In this document: in pieces, positions 17,989-25,929 of the stretch
Position numbering within the stretch: position 1 is the stretch's first letter
How the letters are laid out: every line of letters begins with the position of its first letter
Assembly: GCF_000620705.1 (NCBI RefSeq)
Contig: NZ_KK211167.1
Location: 360,135 to 424,134 of the forward strand
Length of the DNA: 64,000 nucleotides
Source of the DNA: Nocardioides sp. URHA0020
GTDB lineage: Bacteria > Actinomycetota > Actinomycetes > Propionibacteriales > Nocardioidaceae
Direction: 5' to 3'
Position numbers and translations under genes: made by a program
Notes under the pieces: model-generated
The model's database searches: none
Told to the model about the DNA's origin: nothing
What the model saw: only the letters and a program-made list of their open reading frames with translations

Positions 17989-18546
17989 GTGTTCCCGGTC
18001 GGTGGCGTAGGTGTCATGCTGCTGCTGATCGCGGGCTCCGGGGTGCTGTGCCTGCTCCTCGCGCTGGCGCTCACGCGCCGGATCGGCCCGCTGTCGGCGT
18101 ACGCCATCGCCGGCTTCGTCTGGTCGCTCGCGGTGATCGGGTCGATCACCCTGATCCCGGCGAACGGCGCGCCCGGGGTCGTGTACGCCGAGGGCCGGAT
18201 GACGACCTGCTCCTGGGACATCGGCGGCCCCGCGCCCGACGGCTTCTGGATCTTCTCCGGTGGGCAGCGGCTGCTCAACATGGTCGTGTTCGTGCCGGCC
18301 GGCGCCCTGCTGGTGCTGGCCTGCGCCCGGTGGCGGGCGGCGTGGGTGCTGGTGCCGCTCGGCCTCGTCGGGCTCGCGGCGTACTCCGTCGCGATCGAGG
18401 CGACGCAGCTCGCGCTGGCCCGGATCGACCGTGCCTGCGACGTGACCGACGTGATCGACAACGTCACCGGGGCGGTGCTCGGCGTGGGTCTCGGCCTCGT
18501 CCTGGCCCTGGTGCTGCGCCCCTGGCGCTACCGGCGGACGTCGTGA
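17989..18546 (+). CDS. VanZ-like family membrane protein
   Basis: 185-residue membrane protein with about four or five hydrophobic segments. The VanZ-domain signature is near the C-terminus: IEATQLALARIDRACDVTDV followed by DNVTGAVLG. The family includes VanZ of teicoplanin resistance; most members, like this one, are chromosomal with no known role. GTG 17989 is supported by the leaderless spacing; ATG 18016 is an internal alternative. Confidence 0.75.
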   Translation: MFPVGGVGVMLLLIAGSGVLCLLLALALTRRIGPLSAYAIAGFVWSLAVIGSITLIPANGAPGVVYAEGRMTTCSWDIGGPAPDGFWIFSGGQRLLNMVVFVPAGALLVLACARWRAAWVLVPLGLVGLAAYSVAIEATQLALARIDRACDVTDVIDNVTGAVLGVGLGLVLALVLRPWRYRRTS

Positions 18547-18547
18547 C

Positions 18548-18553
18548 TAGCCT
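18548..18553 (+). promoter_or_regulatory. -10 hexamer of pat (leaderless)
   Basis: TAGCCT, 7 bp before ATG 18561; it immediately follows the VanZ-like gene stop. Confidence 0.5.
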
Positions 18554-18560
18554 GGCCAGC

Positions 18561-19628
18561 ATGAGCACCCCCCAGCCCCGCGCGAACGTGGCGGAGATCC
18601 CGCCGTACGTCGCCGGCAAGCCGCCGACGGTCCGACCCGGGATGACGTCGTACAAGCTGTCCTCCAACGAGAACCCCTACCCGCCGCTGCCCGGCGTCGT
18701 CGAGGCCGTGCAGGCGGGGGTCGCCGCGATGAACCGCTACCCCGACATGGGGAGCTCCGCGCTGTACGCCGCCCTGGCCGAGACCTTCGACGTGCCGGCC
18801 GAGCACCTGTCGGTCGCGACCGGCTCGGTGGGCCTGATCTACCAGCTGGTGCAGGCCTTCTGCGACCCCGGTGACGAGGTCGTCTTCGCGTGGCGGTCCT
18901 TCGAGGCCTACCCGATCGCGGTCACCGCGGCCGCGGCCGTCTCCGTGCAGGTGCCGGTGCTCGCCGACGGGCGCCATGACCTCGACGCGATGGCGGCCGC
19001 GATCACCGACCGCACCAAGGTGGTGCTGGTCTGCACGCCCAACAACCCGACCGGCCCCGCCGTCACCCAGACCGAGCTGGACGCCTTCATCGCGCGGGTG
19101 CCGTCGCACGTGCTCGTGGTGGTCGACGAGGCCTACCTGGAGTTCGTGCGGATGGACGACGCGGTCGACGGGCTGGCGACCTACCGCCGCCACGACAACG
19201 TCGTGCTCACCCGCACCTTCTCCAAGGCCTACGGCCTGGCCGGCTTCCGGGTCGGGTACGCCGTCGCGCCGGCCGCCATCGCCGGTGCGCTGCGTGCCGT
19301 CTCGCTGCCGTTCGGCGTCTCGACGATCGGGCAGGCCGCGGCCATCGCCTCGCTCGAGCGTCGCGCCGAGCTCCTGGAGCGCGTCGACGCACTGGTCGCC
19401 GAGCGGGCCCGCGTCGTGGCCGGACTGCGCGCCGTCGGCTGGGACGTGCCCGACGCTCAGGGCAACTTCGTGTGGTTCGCGCTCGGCGAGCGGACGGCCG
19501 ACTTCGCGGCCGCGGCCGACGAGGCCGGCATCGTCGTGCGCCCGTTCGCGGGCGAGGGCGCCCGGGTCTCCATCGGCGAGCCCGAGGCCAACGACCGGCT
19601 GGTCTCGGTGGCGGCCGCCTTCCGCTGA
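18561..19628 (+). CDS. pat: Aromatic amino acid / histidinol-phosphate-type aminotransferase
   Basis: 355-residue fold-type I PLP aminotransferase. The PLP Lys is in RTFSKAYGLAGFRVGY, NNPTGP and DEAYLEF are conserved, and the C-terminal Arg lies in GARVSIG. Sequence features such as GSVGLIYQLVQAF, DEVVFAWRSFEAYP and SLPFGVSTIGQAAAIASL match actinobacterial Pat (phenylalanine aminotransferase) rather than an operon HisC. It probably transaminates aromatic amino acids. It is monocistronic. Its last 172 bp overlap the 3' end of the convergent MFS gene. Confidence 0.85.
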   Translation: MSTPQPRANVAEIPPYVAGKPPTVRPGMTSYKLSSNENPYPPLPGVVEAVQAGVAAMNRYPDMGSSALYAALAETFDVPAEHLSVATGSVGLIYQLVQAFCDPGDEVVFAWRSFEAYPIAVTAAAAVSVQVPVLADGRHDLDAMAAAITDRTKVVLVCTPNNPTGPAVTQTELDAFIARVPSHVLVVVDEAYLEFVRMDDAVDGLATYRRHDNVVLTRTFSKAYGLAGFRVGYAVAPAAIAGALRAVSLPFGVSTIGQAAAIASLERRAELLERVDALVAERARVVAGLRAVGWDVPDAQGNFVWFALGERTADFAAAADEAGIVVRPFAGEGARVSIGEPEANDRLVSVAAAFR

Positions 19629-20833
19629 TCGAGCTCGCGCCAGCGCGGGTCGACGGCGGGCAGCATCGTGACCAGGAGGTACGCCGCCCCGACGACCAGC
19701 AGTGCTGGTGAGAGCCCCACCCCGGCGACCAGCAGGCCGCCGAGGATGCCCCCGAAGGGCATCAGGGCGAAGCACATCGCGGTGCTGAGCGAGGAGACCC
19801 GACCCACCAACGGCTCGGGGATCCGCTCGTAGACCACCGCGCCCAGGATCGGGTTGAGGAAGCCGGACGCGTAGCCACCGACGACGCACACCGCGAGCAC
19901 CACGGTGACCGGGACGTCGAGGGCGAACACCGCGAAGCGCGGCGCTCCGCAGACCAGGAACGCGACCAGGTAGGTCCGGTAGCGCGGCAGTCGCTCCGCC
20001 CAGGCGGCCGCGCAGATCGAGCCGAGCGCCGCCGCCCCGCCGAAGGTGGCGAAGACCAGCCCGACCGTCGCCGCGCTGCCCGTCGTCGTCGCCGCCCAGA
20101 CCGGCACCAGGACGGTGGCGAACGCCAGGTCCAGCAGGTTGGTCAGGGCCACCATCACCGTGATGCCGAGCAGCACCCGGTCGCCGCGGAGGAAGGTCCA
20201 GCCCTCGGTCAGCTCGGCGCCGTACGACGAGGGTGCGTCGGCGGGGGGAGACGCCCGCACCGGGGTCGGGGCGGTGGCCCAGGCGAGCACGGCCGCGGAC
20301 AGCGCGAAGCTGAGCGCGTCGACGACGAGGGCGTCGGCGGCCCCGACCCAGGCGACCAGCCCGCCGGCCGCTGCGGCGCCGAGCAGCCCGGCGGTGCGCT
20401 CGACGGCGGAGTGCAGGCCGGTCGCCCGCTCCATCGGCACGCCGGCCGTCGCGGCCACGGTCGGGGTCAGCGCCGCCTTCGCGGCGTCGCCCGGGCCGCG
20501 CAGGGCCCCGGCCAGCGCCACCAGGAGCAGGAGCACCGGGAACGGCAGCCGGCCCGAGGCGTGCAGCAGCGGGATCGCCCCGACGGCGAGCACCGAGAGC
20601 AGGTCGCACGTGATCGCCACCCGACGGGCGCCGACCCGGTCGATCACCGGTCCGCCGAGGACCTTGAGGACCACCAGCGGGAGCATCTCGGCGAGCGCGA
20701 CGAGCCCGGTCCGGGTGGCGCTCCCGGTGGTCGTCAGCACCAGCCACGGCAGCGCGATCATCGACACCCGGGTGCCGGTGAGCGAGATCGCCTCCGCGCC
20801 GAGCCAGCCGTAGAGCGGCCGGCGGCCGCTCAC
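19457..20833 (-). CDS. MFS transporter
   Basis: Major facilitator protein of 458 residues with about 12 hydrophobic segments, of the drug-efflux/enterobactin exporter-like class (WLGAEAISLTG near the N-terminus, DRVGARRVAI as a motif A variant). GTG 20833 overlaps the ArsR stop by 4 bp, so the regulator and transporter are co-expressed. The cytoplasmic tail after the last membrane helix (about 75 residues, Ser/Ala/Pro-rich) runs 172 bp antisense into pat before reaching a stop, suggesting loss of an original stop near 19630. The substrate is unknown. Confidence 0.8.
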   Translation of the reverse strand: MSGRRPLYGWLGAEAISLTGTRVSMIALPWLVLTTTGSATRTGLVALAEMLPLVVLKVLGGPVIDRVGARRVAITCDLLSVLAVGAIPLLHASGRLPFPVLLLLVALAGALRGPGDAAKAALTPTVAATAGVPMERATGLHSAVERTAGLLGAAAAGGLVAWVGAADALVVDALSFALSAAVLAWATAPTPVRASPPADAPSSYGAELTEGWTFLRGDRVLLGITVMVALTNLLDLAFATVLVPVWAATTTGSAATVGLVFATFGGAAALGSICAAAWAERLPRYRTYLVAFLVCGAPRFAVFALDVPVTVVLAVCVVGGYASGFLNPILGAVVYERIPEPLVGRVSSLSTAMCFALMPFGGILGGLLVAGVGLSPALLVVGAAYLLVTMLPAVDPRWRELDQRKAAATETSRSLASGSPMETRAPSPANGRTTMPASSAAAAKSAVRSPSANHTKLP

Positions 20834-21399
20834 GACCCGCTCCCGACCTTGCCCGGGTAGGGGAACGCGTTGAGCTGCAGCACGAACGGCGCAGCCTCGT
20901 CGTCGTCCTCCTCGTCGATCTCCTGCATCGCCGCCATCAGCTGCTCGATCACGGCGCGCGCCCTGCGGGGAGTCAGGCTCACCACCCAGTCGCTGTACGT
21001 CGTCGCGTCGCGCCACTCCTCGGGCAGCAGCGGCAGCTCCTCGACCGAGCGCTGCAGCCGCTCGGTCGTCACCACGACCACGGACTGCAGGTAGGCGTCC
21101 AGCGTGTCGCGCGCCTCCGGCTCGGCGGGACCGGCCGTGTCGGTCGTCGTCGTCTGGTGCGCGGCCTTCCACCAGCGGTCGCGGGCGTTGCCGAGCTCGG
21201 TGGCCTCGTCGACGAAGCCGGCCTGGGCCAGCTGCCGGAGGTGGTACGACGTCGCGCCGGTGTTGAGTCCGAGGCGAGCCGCGAGCGTGGTGGCCGTCGC
21301 CGGCCCGTCGATCCGCAGGAGGCCGAGCATCCGCACCCGGACCGGGTGGGTGAGCGCCTTCATCTGCTGGGGCGAGGGGGTGATCGAGGTCAGGTCCAC
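20830..21399 (-). CDS. ArsR/HTH_20-type winged-helix regulator
   Basis: 189-residue repressor-like protein. The winged helix at about residues 8-75 has THPVRVRMLGLLR, AARLGLNTGATSYHLRQLAQAGF. The C-terminal part is helical and ends in an acidic stretch EIDEEDDDEA. It probably controls the co-transcribed MFS pump. GTG 21399 is chosen because a TACGGT -10 lies exactly 6 bp before it; ATG 21438 would lie inside the promoter. No metal-binding Cys typical of classical ArsR is present, so the ligand is probably organic. Confidence 0.8.
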   Translation of the reverse strand: MDLTSITPSPQQMKALTHPVRVRMLGLLRIDGPATATTLAARLGLNTGATSYHLRQLAQAGFVDEATELGNARDRWWKAAHQTTTTDTAGPAEPEARDTLDAYLQSVVVVTTERLQRSVEELPLLPEEWRDATTYSDWVVSLTPRRARAVIEQLMAAMQEIDEEDDDEAAPFVLQLNAFPYPGKVGSGS

Positions 21400-21405
21400 C
21401 TCTCG

Positions 21406-21436
21406 ACCGTACGACTGCAAACAGAACTTTGCAAAC
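21406..21436 (-). promoter_or_regulatory. Promoter and candidate operator of the ArsR-MFS operon
   Basis: On the minus strand a TTGCAA -35 (21429-21434) and TACGGT -10 (21406-21411) are 17 bp apart, and the -10 is 6 bp from GTG 21399. Two direct GTTTGCA repeats (21430-21436 and 21416-21422) 14 bp apart overlap the -35 and spacer, as expected for an autoregulatory site. Confidence 0.5.
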
Positions 21437-21485
21437 ATCTCTTTGGAATGCGCCCCGGGTGTGCCGCGCGGCCGCGGGGGGCAGG

Positions 21486-21491
21486 TACCGT
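21486..21491 (+). promoter_or_regulatory. -10 hexamer of the secreted GH3 gene (leaderless)
   Basis: TACCGT, 7 bp before GTG 21499; this spacing is the main reason for choosing that start. Confidence 0.45.
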
Positions 21492-21498
21492 CCCGCGC

Positions 21499-22623
21499 GT
21501 GCTCTCCCCGATCGCCGCGCTCGCCGCCCTGCTCGCCGCCTCGATCAGCGCGACCGCACCCGCCCCGCCGGCCACGCCGGCCGAGGCCGCGCTCGACCGG
21601 ATGACCCTGCCGCAGCAGGTGGGTCAGCTGTTCGTGGTGGGCACGCCGGCCGACCACGCCGACCGGCGTACGACGGCGCAGGTCCGCCGCCTCCACGTGG
21701 GCAACGTGATGCTGACCGGGCGCAGCCACGGCGGCGTGCGCGCCACGGCCCGGGTGTCGCGGGCGATGCAGGCCCAGGTCAGCCGGCGCGCGACCGGCGG
21801 GGTCCGCCTCTTCGTCGCCACCGACCAGGAGGGCGGCCAGGTCCGGGTCCTGCAGGGCCCCGGGTTCTCGCGGATGCCGAGCGGGCTCGCGCAGGGACGG
21901 CTGCGTCCGGCCCGGCTGCGCCACGCCGCTGCCCGGTGGGCCGGGGAGCTGCACCGGGCGGGCGTGAACCTCGACCTGGCCCCGGTCCTCGACACCGTGC
22001 CCGGCCCCCGGGCAGCACGGCACAACGCCCCGATCGGGCGCTACGACCGCGAGCTCGGCTACACGCCCGGCCGGGTCTCGCGCCACGGGGTCGCGCTGGT
22101 GCGGGGGATGGCCGACGGCCGGGTCGCCACCGCGGTCAAGCACTTCCCCGGCCTGGGCCGCGTCCGCGCCAACCCCGACACCAGCTCCGGCGTCACCGAC
22201 CGGGTCACCCGTCGCCACGACCCCTACCTGGCGCCCTTCCGGGCGGCGATCCGGGCGGGCGCGCCGGCCGTGATGATGTCGACCGCCCGCTACCCCCGCC
22301 TGGACCCGGAGCGGCTGGCCGCGTTCTCGCCGTACGTCGTCACGACCATGCTGCGCGGCGACCTGGGCTTCGACGGCGTGGTGATCTCCGACGACCTCGC
22401 CCACGCCCGGCAGGTGGCGCGGATCGCGCCGGGGCGCCGCGCGGTCCGCTTCATCGCCGCCGGTGGTGACCTGGTGCTCACCGTCGACCCGCAGGTGCTG
22501 CCGGAGATGTATCGCGCCGTGCTCCGCAAGGCCCGGACCGACCCGCGGTTCCGCGCGCAGGTCGAGGCCTCCGCGCTGCGCGTGCTCACCGCCAAGCAGC
22601 GGCAGGGGCTGCTCGCCCACTGA
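21499..22623 (+). CDS. Secreted glycoside hydrolase family 3 N-terminal domain protein
   Basis: About 374 residues with a hydrophobic signal-like N-terminus (LSPIAALAALLAASISATA). The GH3 barrel has TDQEGGQV, NLDLAPVLD, KHFPGLG and the nucleophile Asp in VVISDDLAHA. In canonical NagZ enzymes KHFPGHG is followed by D-S/T-H, where His is the acid/base. Here the sequence reads KHFPGLGRVRANPDTSSG, so that His is Ser and the first loop His is Leu. The enzyme may be altered in mechanism or inactive; compare the intact copy at 59576. GTG 21499 is preferred; ATG 21448 is in frame and would add an Arg-rich n-region. Confidence 0.75.
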   Translation: MLSPIAALAALLAASISATAPAPPATPAEAALDRMTLPQQVGQLFVVGTPADHADRRTTAQVRRLHVGNVMLTGRSHGGVRATARVSRAMQAQVSRRATGGVRLFVATDQEGGQVRVLQGPGFSRMPSGLAQGRLRPARLRHAAARWAGELHRAGVNLDLAPVLDTVPGPRAARHNAPIGRYDRELGYTPGRVSRHGVALVRGMADGRVATAVKHFPGLGRVRANPDTSSGVTDRVTRRHDPYLAPFRAAIRAGAPAVMMSTARYPRLDPERLAAFSPYVVTTMLRGDLGFDGVVISDDLAHARQVARIAPGRRAVRFIAAGGDLVLTVDPQVLPEMYRAVLRKARTDPRFRAQVEASALRVLTAKQRQGLLAH

Positions 22624-22665
22624 GCGGTTACCTCCCCGCAACGGATGACGGGCAGGCTGTGCACC

Positions 22666-25600
22666 ATGTCGGTCAAGGTCGCGCTCGAGCATCGGACCAC
22701 CTACACGTTCGCGCAGCCGGTGAAGGTCGCGCCGCACGTCGTCCGGCTCCGGCCCGCGCCGCACTCACGCACCCCGATCGAGGCCTACTCGCTGACGATC
22801 AGCCCGAAGAACCACTTCCTGAACTGGCAGCAGGACCCGTTCGGCAACTGGCTCGCCCGGATCGTCTTCCCCGAGAAGGTCGGCGAGCTCGACATCACCG
22901 TCGGCCTGGTGGCCGACCTGATGGTGATCAACCCGCTCGACTTCTTCGTGGAGGAGTACGCCGAGCGCTTCCCCTTCGCCTACGAGCCCTCGCTGGCCGC
23001 CGACCTGGCGCCGTACCTGCGGCCGGTCGACGAGAGCGCGGGCGCCGGCGCCTGGCGCGAGGCGCTGCCTCCACTGCCCGCGGAGGGCCTCCCGATCGTG
23101 TCGTTCCTGGCCGGGCTCAACTCCGCGGTCAACCGCGACGTCGCCTACTCGGTGCGGATGGAGACCGGAGTCCAGGACCCCGACGAGACGCTGCGGCTGG
23201 GCATCGGATCGTGCCGTGACAGCGCGTGGCTGCTGGTCAGCCTGCTGCGGCAGTACGGTCTGGCCGCGCGCTTCGTCTCCGGCTACCTGGTGCAGCTGGC
23301 CGCGGACCCCGACAGCATGGTCGGCCTCGACGGACCGACCGGGACGGCCCAGGACTTCACCGACCTGCACGCGTGGACCGAGGTGTTCGTCCCGGGCGCC
23401 GGCTGGGTCGGGCTCGACCCCACGTCGGCGCTCTTCGCGGGGGAGGGCCACATCCCGCTGTCCGCGACGCCCCACCCCAGCGCCGCCGCACCGATCGAGG
23501 GCGCGACCGACCCGGTCGAGGTGACCTTCTCCTTCCACAACGAGGTCCGCCGCGTCCACGAGGACCCCCGGGTGACCCAGCCCTACACCGAGGCGCAGTG
23601 GGCCCGCATCGACGCCCTCGGGGAGGCCGTCGACGAGCGGCTCCGGGCCGGCGACGTCCGCCTGACGATGGGCGGTGAGCCCACGTTCGTCTCCCGCGAC
23701 GACGCGACCACCCCGCAGTGGAGCACCGACGCCGACGGCCCCGAGAAGCGCGCGCTCGCCGGTGAGCTCGCCGACCGGCTGCGCGAGCTGTACGCCGTCG
23801 GTGGCGTCGTGCACCGCGGCCAGGGCAAGTGGTACCCGGGGGAGCCGCTGCCCCGGTGGAACATCGCGCTGCAGTGGCGCACCGACGGGGTGCCGCTGTG
23901 GGAGGACCCGAAGCTCTTCGCCGACCCCTGGGCCGGCGCGGGCGACCCCGACGCGCCTGCGCACGCCGAGGCCCTCGCCCGGCGGGTCACCGAGAGCCTC
24001 GGGCTGCCGCCCGACCAGCTGCGCCCGGCGTACGAAGACCCGCTGGCCGCGCTGGTGGCCGAGGTCCGCCTGCCGGTGGGGCAGCCGACCGACGAGCGCG
24101 TGGACGTCGCGGCGCTGGACGCCGAGGTCATCGAGGTGCGCGGCTGGGTGCTGCCGATCGCCACCGGCGAGGACGAGTGGACGAGCCCGGTGTGGCGCCT
24201 GCGCCGTGGCCGTCTGGTGCTGACGCCGGGCACGTCCCCGGTGGGGCTCCGGCTGCCGCTCGACTCGATCTCGTGGCAGGACCCGGAGTTCGCCGGGGAG
24301 CCGTCGTACCTCCGGTCCGGACCCCCGCTGCGCCCGATCGTGCGCGCGGTCCGGCTCGCCGAGCCCGAGGGGGCGCCGACCACGGCGCTGACCTTCGAGG
24401 CGCGCGACGGCCACGTGCACGTCTTCCTGCCGCCGACCGAGCGGCTCGAGGACTACGCCGACCTGCTCCGCCTGGTCGAGGTCGCCACCCGGCGGATCGG
24501 CTGCCCGGTCGTGCTCGAGGGCTACGGCCCGCCGCCCGACCCGCGCCTGACCCAGCTCGTCGTCACCCCCGACCCGGGCGTCATCGAGGTCAACGTGCAG
24601 CCGACCGCCAGCTGGGCCGAGCAGCGTGACCTCACCACCACGCTGTACGACGCGGCGCGGCACAGCGCGCTGACGACGGAGAAGTTCGACGTCGACGGGC
24701 TGCACACCGGCACCGGCGGCGGCAACCACCTCACCCTGGGCGGCACCGAGCCGATCGACTCGCCGCTGCTGCGCCGCCCCGACCTGCTGGTCAGCCTGAT
24801 CACGTACTGGCAGCGGCACCCGTCGCTGTCCTACCTCTTCTCCGGTCGCTTCGTCGGCCCGACCAGCCAGGCGCCGCGCTTCGACGAGGGACGCCCCGAG
24901 GCGGTCTACGAGATGGAGATCGCGGCCGCCGAGATCGCCCGGCTGGTCGCCGAGGCAGCCGAGACCGGGGAGGGCCCGCGCCCCTGGCTGGTCGACCGGG
25001 CGCTGCGGCACCTGCTGACCGACCTGACCGGCAACACCCACCGCTCGGAGTTCTGCATCGACAAGATGTACAGCCCCGACTCCTCGCGCGGCCGCCTCGG
25101 GCTGCTGGAGCTGCGCGGCTTCGAGATGCCGCCGCACCCCCAGATGGCGCTGGTCCAGGCGCTGCTCGTGCGCAGCCTGGTGGCGATGTTCTGGGAGCAG
25201 CCGCTGACCGCGCCGCTGGTGCGCTGGGGCACCCGGCTGCACGAGGACTTCCTGCTCCCCGAGGGCGCCACCGGCGACATCGCCGAGGTCGCCGCCGACC
25301 TGCGCGCCTTCGGCATCCCCTTCGAGGAGTCGTGGCTCGCCCCGTTCACCGAGTTCCGCTTCCCGCGCATCGGCCTGGCCACCCTCGGCGACGGCATCGA
25401 GCTCGAGCTGCGCTCCGCCATCGAGCCCTGGCACGTCCTCGGCGAGGAGGCGACGGCCGGCGGCACGGCGCGCTACGTCGACTCCTCGGTCGAGCGCCTC
25501 CAGGTGCTGGTGCGTGGGATCGACCCCGCGCGGCACCTCGTCACGTGTCAGGGTGTGGCGGTGCCCCTGACCGCGACCGCCGGAGCCGACGGCCACTACG

Positions 25601-25929
25601 CCGGGGTGCGCTACCGCGCCTGGCAGCCGTGGTCGGCGCTGCACCCCTCCATCCCGGTGCACGCCCCGCTGCGCTTCGACGTCGTCGACGTCGGCTCGGA
25701 GGTCTCGCTGGGCGGCGCGACGTACCACGTCGTCCACCCGGGGGGCCGCTCGTACGACCACCCGCCGGTCAACGCCCAGGAGGCCGAGGCTCGTCGGCTC
25801 GGCCGCTTCGAGCCGCGCGGTCACACGGCCGGTCGCATCGACGTGGGCGCCGTCGTGGACGCCGGGCGCCGCGCCGCGTCCGCGGACTACCCGCACCTCC
25901 TCGACCTCAGACGGGTGCCGCCGGGATGA
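22666..25929 (+). CDS. Transglutaminase-like protein with DUF2126 domain
   Basis: 1087-residue protein. An N-terminal Bact_transglu_N domain is followed by a transglutaminase-like domain with Cys in GSCRDSAWLLVSLLR (near 185), His in DLHAWTEVFVPGAGW and Asp in GLDPTSAL. The large C-terminal part is DUF2126, with RLTMGGEPTFVS, GKWYPGEPLPRW, NVQPTASW and GGGNHLTLGG. The family is known almost only from clusters with ATP-grasp and alpha-E proteins, proposed to form and process peptide-like tags; no substrate is established. The start is ATG 22666 (MSVKVALEH). Its stop overlaps the next start by 4 bp (ATGA). Confidence 0.85.
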   Translation: MSVKVALEHRTTYTFAQPVKVAPHVVRLRPAPHSRTPIEAYSLTISPKNHFLNWQQDPFGNWLARIVFPEKVGELDITVGLVADLMVINPLDFFVEEYAERFPFAYEPSLAADLAPYLRPVDESAGAGAWREALPPLPAEGLPIVSFLAGLNSAVNRDVAYSVRMETGVQDPDETLRLGIGSCRDSAWLLVSLLRQYGLAARFVSGYLVQLAADPDSMVGLDGPTGTAQDFTDLHAWTEVFVPGAGWVGLDPTSALFAGEGHIPLSATPHPSAAAPIEGATDPVEVTFSFHNEVRRVHEDPRVTQPYTEAQWARIDALGEAVDERLRAGDVRLTMGGEPTFVSRDDATTPQWSTDADGPEKRALAGELADRLRELYAVGGVVHRGQGKWYPGEPLPRWNIALQWRTDGVPLWEDPKLFADPWAGAGDPDAPAHAEALARRVTESLGLPPDQLRPAYEDPLAALVAEVRLPVGQPTDERVDVAALDAEVIEVRGWVLPIATGEDEWTSPVWRLRRGRLVLTPGTSPVGLRLPLDSISWQDPEFAGEPSYLRSGPPLRPIVRAVRLAEPEGAPTTALTFEARDGHVHVFLPPTERLEDYADLLRLVEVATRRIGCPVVLEGYGPPPDPRLTQLVVTPDPGVIEVNVQPTASWAEQRDLTTTLYDAARHSALTTEKFDVDGLHTGTGGGNHLTLGGTEPIDSPLLRRPDLLVSLITYWQRHPSLSYLFSGRFVGPTSQAPRFDEGRPEAVYEMEIAAAEIARLVAEAAETGEGPRPWLVDRALRHLLTDLTGNTHRSEFCIDKMYSPDSSRGRLGLLELRGFEMPPHPQMALVQALLVRSLVAMFWEQPLTAPLVRWGTRLHEDFLLPEGATGDIAEVAADLRAFGIPFEESWLAPFTEFRFPRIGLATLGDGIELELRSAIEPWHVLGEEATAGGTARYVDSSVERLQVLVRGIDPARHLVTCQGVAVPLTATAGADGHYAGVRYRAWQPWSALHPSIPVHAPLRFDVVDVGSEVSLGGATYHVVHPGGRSYDHPPVNAQEAEARRLGRFEPRGHTAGRIDVGAVVDAGRRAASADYPHLLDLRRVPPG

